A stretch of DNA of 64,000 nucleotides from positions 124,001 to 188,000 of the forward strand of contig JARVKI010000061.1 of the NCBI GenBank assembly GCA_036674765.1, written 5' to 3'. The notes beneath the pieces are model-generated. The model was not told the DNA's origin. It did not search any database and saw only the letters and a list, made by a program, of their open reading frames with translations. How positions within the stretch are numbered: position 1 is the first letter of the stretch; each line of letters opens with the position of its first letter. The stretch comes from Seiridium cupressi. Taxonomy: Eukaryota; Ascomycota; Sordariomycetes; Amphisphaeriales; Sporocadaceae. Both the position numbers and the translations under genes were made by a program. This document shows positions 57,288 through 64,000 of the stretch, in pieces.

Positions 57288-58742
57288 CTAGACCTTGTAG
57301 AAGCAGAATGCCACGTAAAAGTTGGCAACCTCCATTTCTTGAGGCGACACTAACAAAGAGCCCCCGCCTCTCTCGCGAACTCCCATTCTTTCGCTCAGAG
57401 GGCCCAATACGCGGTCATCTTTCTCCTTCTCCCAGATATCCCTGAAGCTTTCATGCCACTGCAGTTCAAGGTTGTAGTCCTCCGCTAAAGCTCGGAACGC
57501 CTCCCATGGCACTACATACTCTGGCACTTCTTCAACTGCCTCGTCCAAGAAGAAGTTATATTTCCAACCAAAAGGTGGTCGGAAGATGCCATCCGCAGGG
57601 GTCTTGCCGGGAAACCTCACCCTGTATAGGCTATTGCCCCACTCCGCCGTCTTCTCGGCTTCGCCCTCTTCGTGATCATCAGATGGAGGGGCCTCGCCTT
57701 CAGGTGCATCGGCGTTCTGCGCGGCCATACGCTCATTGAACTCAGTGACCCTCTCTCCGATGATATCGGAGTTGGGTATACATCCTAGTAGCCGGCCACC
57801 CTTTTTGAGTGCACCCGAAACGTTCTTGAGCATTTGGCGTGCCTTCTGTTCAGTCTCAAAGGCGTAATGCATACAGAACATCATGCTAACAATGTCGAAA
57901 CCACGGGTGCCCATGGACGACTCGAAACCAACGTCGCGGATAATGTTGATATCGGCAATCGATGTCCCGTAGCAGTCTTTGGGATAGAAGTAAGCCTCGA
58001 AGAGACGCTGATTCCGACCGCCCCTGTGGCCGCCCCTGCCTCCTCGCCCACCCCGTTGTCCCATTTGGCGAAAGCGGTCCTGGGCTTGCTGAATTGACAC
58101 CTCAGCAGGATCAAGGCCTACATACAACTGAACAGGTTGTGGTGCTTGTTGCCACTTTCCCAAATCACCGCCCTTTCCGCATCCAATGTCGAGGACCAGC
58201 AGTTCCTTGCCACCGACGCCGGCCAGATCTCTTCCCTGCTCATGGGCACCGGGTGTATGGTCCTCATCGGGCGAGAACTTCTGAATGATGGTACTCTTGA
58301 TCCAGTTGTTGAAGACCCTGAGGCCCTTGATATTACTATCCGTCTTTCGCCAATCTCGACCTCTCTCGGGAACAGCATTGTAGTGCTGCCTGACAACATC
58401 GTTGATGGCGCCCCTGGCAGCATGTTCGGCAGCAATGGCAGCAGCTCTTTCACGTTCCTCGTGACGTCTTCGTGCTTCATCCCGTTCGCGATCCGAGAGA
58501 CGGGCTACTCGTCCAGGCCTCTTCTGCTTACGAGGCGCGGCCGAAGGTGATGTGGATCGTTGTCGTTTCTTGGCGGGCTCGAGCTTTTTCGCATCGTATG
58601 GTTGTGGCAATTCTTCTTCTTCACGGTCATCGCGACGCGCGCTTCTGCTTCCACTGCGATCTGGTGATTGCGAGTGTTTGCGCTTGGTACCTGGTATCAG
58701 GCGCTTCGTTTGCCGGGGGCTGTGTTCTGCGTCGCTGGCCAT
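57288..58742 (-). CDS. abd1: mRNA cap guanine-N7 methyltransferase (Abd1/RNMT)
   Basis: An uninterrupted frame of 484 residues from ATG 58742. The first 110 residues are basic and disordered (RSARRDDREEE, KRQRSTSPSAAPRKQKRP), as in fungal and animal homologues. The catalytic core begins at about 112 (INDVVRQHYNAVPERGRDWRK), then FNNWIKSTIIQKF, the SAM motif LLVLDIGCGKGGDLGKW (about 181-197), YVGLDPAEVSIQQAQ, and the substrate-side MMFCMHYAFETE (about 290). An RGG-rich insert, QRGGRGGRGGHRGGRNQ, lies at about 229-245, inside the methyltransferase domain. The C-terminal half has GWKYNFFLDEAVEEVPEYVVPW, typical of the family. It methylates the cap guanosine in the nucleus. It is divergent to rpn7 across 578 bases. 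Confidence 0.95.
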   Translation of the reverse strand: MASDAEHSPRQTKRLIPGTKRKHSQSPDRSGSRSARRDDREEEELPQPYDAKKLEPAKKRQRSTSPSAAPRKQKRPGRVARLSDRERDEARRRHEERERAAAIAAEHAARGAINDVVRQHYNAVPERGRDWRKTDSNIKGLRVFNNWIKSTIIQKFSPDEDHTPGAHEQGRDLAGVGGKELLVLDIGCGKGGDLGKWQQAPQPVQLYVGLDPAEVSIQQAQDRFRQMGQRGGRGGRGGHRGGRNQRLFEAYFYPKDCYGTSIADINIIRDVGFESSMGTRGFDIVSMMFCMHYAFETEQKARQMLKNVSGALKKGGRLLGCIPNSDIIGERVTEFNERMAAQNADAPEGEAPPSDDHEEGEAEKTAEWGNSLYRVRFPGKTPADGIFRPPFGWKYNFFLDEAVEEVPEYVVPWEAFRALAEDYNLELQWHESFRDIWEKEKDDRVLGPLSERMGVRERGGGSLLVSPQEMEVANFYVAFCFYKV

Positions 58743-59320
58743 ACTGGCGGATGGACCGTGTGGTATCGCGCAGTGGATCGGAAGGTGGTAATCTACTTGT
58801 ACGTGTGATAGTGACAGGCCTTGGGAACCAAGTGGAATTGGGGGTTGAATAATCCTTAACGTTGTGAGATGTTGTGGTGCCGGTTAGTTCTCTTTGAAAG
58901 AATAGCCCTCTAACGAAGGAGAATGGGCCCTGTCAATAGCTGGGCATTTGAAAGTGGGTCCCTTCCCCAGGGGAGCTGCAAGTGAGCGCGGCACCTTCCT
59001 TGCGGCTCAAGTCAACCCCAGCGCAATTGGTGATTGGTCGCAGCTTTCTTGCATTACGAGAGCTTGCTGCCGCCTTACCGCTCGGGCCACTTGTTGCTGC
59101 TGAGGCTAGCAAACGGCAGCTTGTTAACTGCATCACCTGGAGCCCGCCCGCCTTGGAGCTTCCATCATTCATCTACATATCAAACACGGCCTCTTCCTAC
59201 TGCACGTCTCCACGAGCAGCTTCAATCGAGTTTTGAGGAACACGGCCATCGTATGCTAGGGCTCTGAGCATAAGCACAAGTACAAAGACACAGTTCCTCC
59301 CCCCAACGAGCTCTATCAAC
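58743..59320. promoter_or_regulatory. Divergent promoter of abd1 and rpn7
   Basis: A 578-base spacer between the start codons of two housekeeping genes; both promoters must lie here. No canonical proteasome-element site was seen by eye. Confidence 0.55.
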
Positions 59321-60927
59321 ATGGGCTCTGATCCTCAGTACGCCAAATGGCCCTTGTTGCCCTTGTCCCAGCATGTCTTCACCCTCACGAACCCCTACAC
59401 TGCCCGTCCTGCCCAACAAGCTTCGACAAAGGTCTTGCAAGATGCCATTAGCGAGCACAAAATGGCGCCTCTCTACAAATACCTGGCACATCCGACTGAG
59501 GGCATCCTCAACCCGGCTGGCGAGGGTACGGCAGCGTCATCACAAAAGCCTGTAGGCCGAAAGCCGAGTACCGTCGGTATGGTTGCCACCGGCTCCTCCA
59601 AAAGCGCCAGCCTACCATGGGACGAAGATGTGTACAAGAAGTTCAAGGCTGATAATGATAAGGAGCTGGAGGAGCTGCAGAAGGAGGAGGACGAGGCTGT
59701 CGAGAAGGCAGGCGATACTGAAGTCACGGCTGCGCGCGGGAAGAGAGCGGAGTTCTATGCCAGAGTCGGTGACAAGGTATGCATGTTTGGTCTAGAGGCA
59801 TATTGTGTCGTCGCACCGAAACTAACCGATACCACAGGACAAGGCAATAGCGGCATTCGAGGACCTTTTCGAAAAGACTGGCATACTAGGAACTAAGATC
59901 GATCTGGTGCTAGCTATCATCCGAATCGGTCTCTTCTTTGGAGACAAGACATTAGTGAAGAAGCAGATTACACGAGCAAAGACGCTGGTTGAGAGTGGAG
60001 GTGACTGGGACCGTCGCAACCGCCTCAAGGCTTACGAAGGCCTTCACTTGCTTACCGTCCGATCCTACAACCTCGCTGCTCCTTTACTTCTCGACTCCCT
60101 GTCCACATTCACCAGCTACGAGTTGTGCACATATTCCAACTTGGTCGTATATTCCGTACTAGCAGGCTCCGTATCCCTGAAGCGTGTCGATTTCAAGAGC
60201 AAAGTCGTCGACGCTCCCGAAATAAAGGCTATTCTAGGCGCCGATGGTGAAGACAAGATCCTCGCTCTTTCAGGTGCTCTCTCGGCTGGGCCTGGCGCTG
60301 ACGAGGACACCAACATGTCTGGCACCATTGCTAAGTCAGCCAGTGCTGCGCCGAAGGGCACCACCGTCGTGAATCTTACCACACTAGGCGTTGGCAGCGA
60401 CCAGGCCGAGACAGAAGCCGCCGTTGACTTCTCCTCGCTTGCACAGCTGGTCAACAGTCTTTACAATGGCCACTACAAGCTGTTCTTCCAGGCTCTTGCT
60501 CTAGTCGAGGAGCAGTTTCTAATACAAGACCGGTATTTGCATGAACACCGGGGCTGGTTCATTCGCGAAATGCGTCTGCGCGCTTACCAGCAGTTGCTGC
60601 AAAGCTACCGCGTTGTCGGACTGGAGAGCATGGCAAACGACTTCGGTGTTACTGTTGACTTCTTAGATCGGTACGCCCCCTTCTCTCCTTCCATGTGCTT
60701 TAGCTTCATGTGCTAACATGCTGGATAGCGATCTCGCAAAGTTCATTGCAGGTGACCGCATTCCTTGCACCATTGACCGCGTCACGGGCAAGGGAGTCAT
60801 TGAGACGAACCGCCCTGATGACAAGAACAAGCAGTACCAGGACGTTGTGAAGCAAGGCGATCAGCTCATTACCAAGTTACAGAAATACGGCCAAGCTGTG
60901 CGCCTGAGAGGTAGTGAGAGGGCATAG
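59321..60927 (+). CDS. rpn7: 26S proteasome lid subunit Rpn7 (PSMD6)
   Basis: Exons 59321-59776, 59838-60670 and 60729-60927, introns of 61 and 58 bases; 495 residues. The N-terminus MGSDPQYAKWPLLPLSQHVFTL is followed by a helical TPR-like region (KAIAAFEDLFEKTG across intron 1; IDLVLAIIRIGLFFGDKTLV; RLKAYEGLHLLTVRSYNLAAPLLLDSLSTF), then a PCI domain at about 300-450 (FTSYELCTYSNLVVYSVLAG; YKLFFQALALVEE; REMRLRAYQQLLQSYRVV; LAKFIAGDRIPCTIDRVTGKGVIETNRP) and the C-terminal helix. An Ala/Thr-rich insert (about 345-385: SAGPGADEDTNMSG, SASAAPKGTTV) is longer than in yeast. It is a structural subunit of the proteasome lid. Intact. Confidence 0.95.
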
Positions 60928-61282
60928 TCGGCCTACTCTAGTTATACGTGGTGTGCTCGGAACCTTTTCCAGGGATAAAACGACTGAATGCGCAAGGCGG
61001 TAAATGAAATTAGACCATGTCTGTACATTACGAAGGAGCATTCAGATAGACTACGTGGTCAGAGACATAATTGAAAATGCTTTGGCAACTTCCCCAGATG
61101 GTTCTGATCATTTATTTTCGATTTCATGGTCCTACTGGAAAGCAAAGAAAACCACCGCTCCATGCAACAGATGCGAAGTAGAGTTTTTTGCGCCTAATAG
61201 CAAGTCCAGTCAAATGCAACGCAGGATATCACTGTCTAGGATCCGTCCAATACCATACGCCCCCTTTTCAAAAAGTCATCGC
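60928..61282. other. Convergent spacer
   Basis: A 355-base spacer between rpn7 and the aminotransferase 3' end. Nothing recognised. Confidence 0.5.
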
Positions 61283-62781
61283 TCAACGGAACTCGTCCAT
61301 GAACTCTTTGTGGAACTTCTTGATGCTACCAACCCACTCGGTCCCCGGCGCTAAGAATGTAGTCCTGAAGTGCAGGCTACCCTCCCGCTGGCCGAAACCC
61401 GAACCGGGAACCACACAAACACCCGTCGCGTCGAGGAGGCGAACACAGTACAGCTCATCAGGCGACCGGCCTTCCTTCTTTGCTTCCTCGAGTGCCTTCT
61501 CGGGGAGGGTGATGGTGGGGAAGAGGTACATGGAACCCTGGGGCTCACCGCACTCGACGCCCTCCATGTCCTTGAAAGCCTCATAGAGGGCATAAGCGCG
61601 CTCCTTGAGACCATTCAGAATACCGTTGTATTCTTTGTCGTAAAGCTCGAAGGATGGGTCGCCCTTCTGCGGCGGGTTAACCATAAGCTCGACCAGGCAC
61701 TGGCCGATGACTGGCGCGCACAGGGTGATGGAGACGAATTTGTAGATCTCTGCCTCAACTTCGGGGTCAAAGTTGATGAGCTCAAAATAACCGCCACGGT
61801 GACCACATTCGCCGACCATGCTCTTCGAGATGGAGTGGAGGGATGCGAGCTCGACTTCACTATATTTTTCGAAATTCTCCTCCCGGAGCTTGTGCAGGAC
61901 ACCACGGAATGAGTGGAAGGTTCCAACGAATACATTGGTCTGGTAAACTTCATCGGCCATGACGACAAGGTCCTCTTGCGCGGCGAAGTCAATCACGGAG
62001 CGCACATCGTGTTCCGAAAGGGAAGCGCCCGTGGGGTTTCCGGGGTTAATGATAACAATTGCGCGAACATCGATACCCTCGCTCTTCGCTTTCTCATACG
62101 AAGACTTGATCTCCTCAAGAGAGGTGCCCCAGTCCGCGTGCTCTTCCAGATAGTATGGCACACAGGTAGCGTTGAGGACTGCGAGAGAGGCTGTATACAA
62201 CGGGTATTGTGGGATAGGGACGAGAATACCAGTCTTGGGACCGGCGCAAATGGTATTCAGAAGAGTGTTCACACCAGACGATGCACCGCCCGAGAGGTAA
62301 ATATGCTTAGGCTCAGCGGGAAAGCCGTCGCGCTCTAGAAGCTGTCAGTGATCGTGTTCCAAGCTGCCAAATTCCAAAGAAACAACATACTCTCCAAAAA
62401 TCTAGCGATACTCTCCTTGATCCACGGGACACCCGCGCTAGCACTATACGCTCCCACGCTGCCAACATGGCTGAGCAGCTCCTTCGCCCGCGCAATCACA
62501 TCAGGCTTGTATCCCAGACTCTTGACCAGCACATCCTCGTGCTCGAGCAGGAGGGGGTTCTCCAACAAACTCAGGACCTGGCGGAAGAAGGTGATGGGCT
62601 TCTGGTCGAGTTGCTGCGGGTTACCAATGTTGGCACTAATAACCTGCTTGAAGGGCAAGTTGTCGGTGTCTCCCTTCTTGATCTTGGCACGGTACTCCTC
62701 CGACTTAACGGCCAGCTCGCCACGGACGGCGTACTCGGCCTTGACCAAGTTCTGGTTGATGTTCTTCACCGTCAAGCGCAT
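61283..62781 (-). CDS. alt1: Alanine aminotransferase
   Basis: Two exons: 62781-62391 (first in-frame ATG) and 62334-61283, intron of 56 bases; 480 residues. MRLTVKNINQNLVKAEYAVRGEL leads into LPFKQVISANIGNPQQLDQKPITF, the ALT start. Motifs: LSHVGSVGAYSASAGVPWI, LSGGASSGVNTLL, INPGNPTGASL, ADEVYQTNVF, the PLP lysine in SISKSMVGECGHRGGYFE, and the C-terminal GSGFGQREGSLHFRTTFLAP. The splice joins ARFLE to KRDGFPAEPKHIY. It interconverts alanine and 2-oxoglutarate with pyruvate and glutamate. The frame is open upstream without an ATG for about 80 codons (to near 63030) and includes RSFHSSPVT, a mitochondrial presequence-like end. The true start may be in an upstream exon or a non-AUG codon; the mature enzyme is certain. 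Confidence 0.92.
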
Positions 62782-64000
62782 TGTCACGGGGCTGCTATGA
62801 AAGCTTCTCGTCTGGGGAAACAAGATCTTCTCGCTTCGCGATTGTGGGGTAATCGACGGTGTCAATGTCGATCGCGGGGTAGTCGCTGTATATGCAAGCA
62901 GGGTTAACAGAGGGATCTGGAGGAAGAATCGAAAGATATGGTACGAGGGGCGTTTATGGGAGCAAATGAGATGACTCCAAGATCCAAGGGCCGGTCTATA
63001 TGCAAAGGGCCGGCGCGGGGGAGAAAATCAGCTGGCATAATTCTCGAGAAACACCGCATGTTACTAGTCGAGGTGCTCAGAAAATCGGTGCTAGGGTCCA
63101 AGTGGGTTCGAGGGTAGGACCCGAAGAGGTGACCTTGATCCACCTTCAAGTACCGCTTGCCGTTTGGTAAGGCGACGACAATCGCTGGTTCTACCATAAC
63201 GGCGTGGGATGTAGCTAAGCTCGAAGCCGTTGTGGCCGAGATCGGGGACCCTGGAGATGAGCTAGGTGGAGATGGGGGCTCATAGCTGTCACCGAACAGG
63301 AACGCCGGGGCAAGATAGGAAACAGTGAGCGAAGGAACAACGGTGTAGATGGCGGAAACAGACGAGAAACCAATTACCTGTCGGTTGCATCCCGCGCCAT
63401 TGAACCCGTGTTGCATTGCGAGGATGACCGTGGCCATGTGAGGCAGCACATGACGGGAGCACCAGAACCGGAGCTCTCAGAACTGCAGCCCTAGCCCAGC
63501 CTGGGGAGGCTAGCTGTGCTGCCATTCAACTCCCGGCTGCTGATTGTAGGCTTGAATAACTGCTAGGGTCGGCGATTCAAATTGGAAGGAATTGGCTGCT
63601 GAGGATATAAACTGGGAATGAAGAATTTGGGGTTAAAAGGGACGACGAGAGGCGAATGTCGTCGAAGAAGCTCTCTGGGGTAGACCGCTGACTCTGGGGT
63701 CTCACCGCGCCGGTCCCTGGGACTAGCCTAGCTTTCGCGAGGCCGAGTGTGGCCTGGGATTCCGAAACAAGAGCGCGCTGTTGGCTTTGTCGTGCTCAAA
63801 GTCGAATATATCCACCATTCAGTCGTCGCAAAGAAGGTTAAGGTTCATGCAGCCACTTTCTTACAGCTTCAAGCATTCACAAACTGCTTTTATTGGATTG
63901 AGCTCGCCAGTTACACATGGTTCTCTGGGATGATGCATCCTGGGAGATAAGAGATATGAGCGGAGATAAGGTGGCCGATCGTACTTTAATTCTAAAGTTT
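62782..64000. other. Upstream region of the aminotransferase, right edge
   Basis: Holds the leader, the possible presequence coding region (62782 to about 63030) and the promoter of alt1. A 181-residue minus-strand frame at 62904-63449 lacks a known family. Nothing else recognised to the end. Confidence 0.4.

Noticed and set aside
62904..63449. 181-codon minus-strand frame upstream of the aminotransferase
   Set aside because: Pro/Ser-rich, no conserved domain, lies where the promoter is expected.

Overview
The window is nuclear DNA of a filamentous ascomycete (Pezizomycotina). Most genes carry short introns of about 48-130 bases with GT..AG ends. The gene content is typical of these fungi: the carbon-catabolite regulators CreC and a CreD-type arrestin, an Slm1-like protein, Miro/Gem1, Nse2, Rpn7, the Abd1 cap methyltransferase, a Clr5-domain protein and several CmcJ/AsaB-type oxygenases. 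I cannot name the species. No plasmid, phage, rRNA, tRNA, CRISPR or intact transposon was seen. Exon borders were worked out by hand from splice signals, reading phase and family similarity recalled from memory; no search was run.

Layout. 0.5-7 kb looks like a decaying accessory or secondary-metabolism patch: an intact small SAM methyltransferase, a rhodopsin-type membrane protein with a frameshift, a palindromic AT-rich repeat remnant and an MFS transporter with a one-base frameshift. 7.9-9.7 kb holds an unusual fusion: a Hal3/PPC-decarboxylase-like flavoprotein domain, an F-box-like segment and a C-terminal array of 'WW' ankyrin-like repeats. 10.8-16 kb holds a secreted His-rich glycoprotein, an L-fuconate dehydratase-type enolase-superfamily enzyme and a small DUF1772-like membrane protein. 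18-27 kb is a housekeeping block (a disordered hypothetical protein, Nse2, Miro, CreC). About 4.9 kb without a recognisable gene follows, then the CreD-like arrestin, the Slm1-like protein and a Clr5-domain protein. A degenerate SRPK-like kinase lies at 41-43 kb.

45-56 kb is a second accessory region: two members of the CmcJ/AsaB hydroxylase family, an MFS transporter split by one amber codon, a large N-glycosylated membrane protein and a LanC-like protein. 57-63 kb returns to housekeeping: Abd1 and Rpn7 from a shared divergent promoter, then alanine aminotransferase.

How the parts fit. CreC (deubiquitination scaffold) and the CreD-like arrestin (ubiquitin-ligase adaptor) belong to the same regulatory logic of catabolite repression and permease turnover, and lie only 4.9 kb apart here. 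Gem1 and creC start divergently from a 1 kb spacer. The accessory patches at the left and at 45-56 kb carry three disabled genes, which suggests relaxed selection there, while the housekeeping blocks are intact. The least familiar object is the flavoprotein/F-box/WW-repeat fusion.
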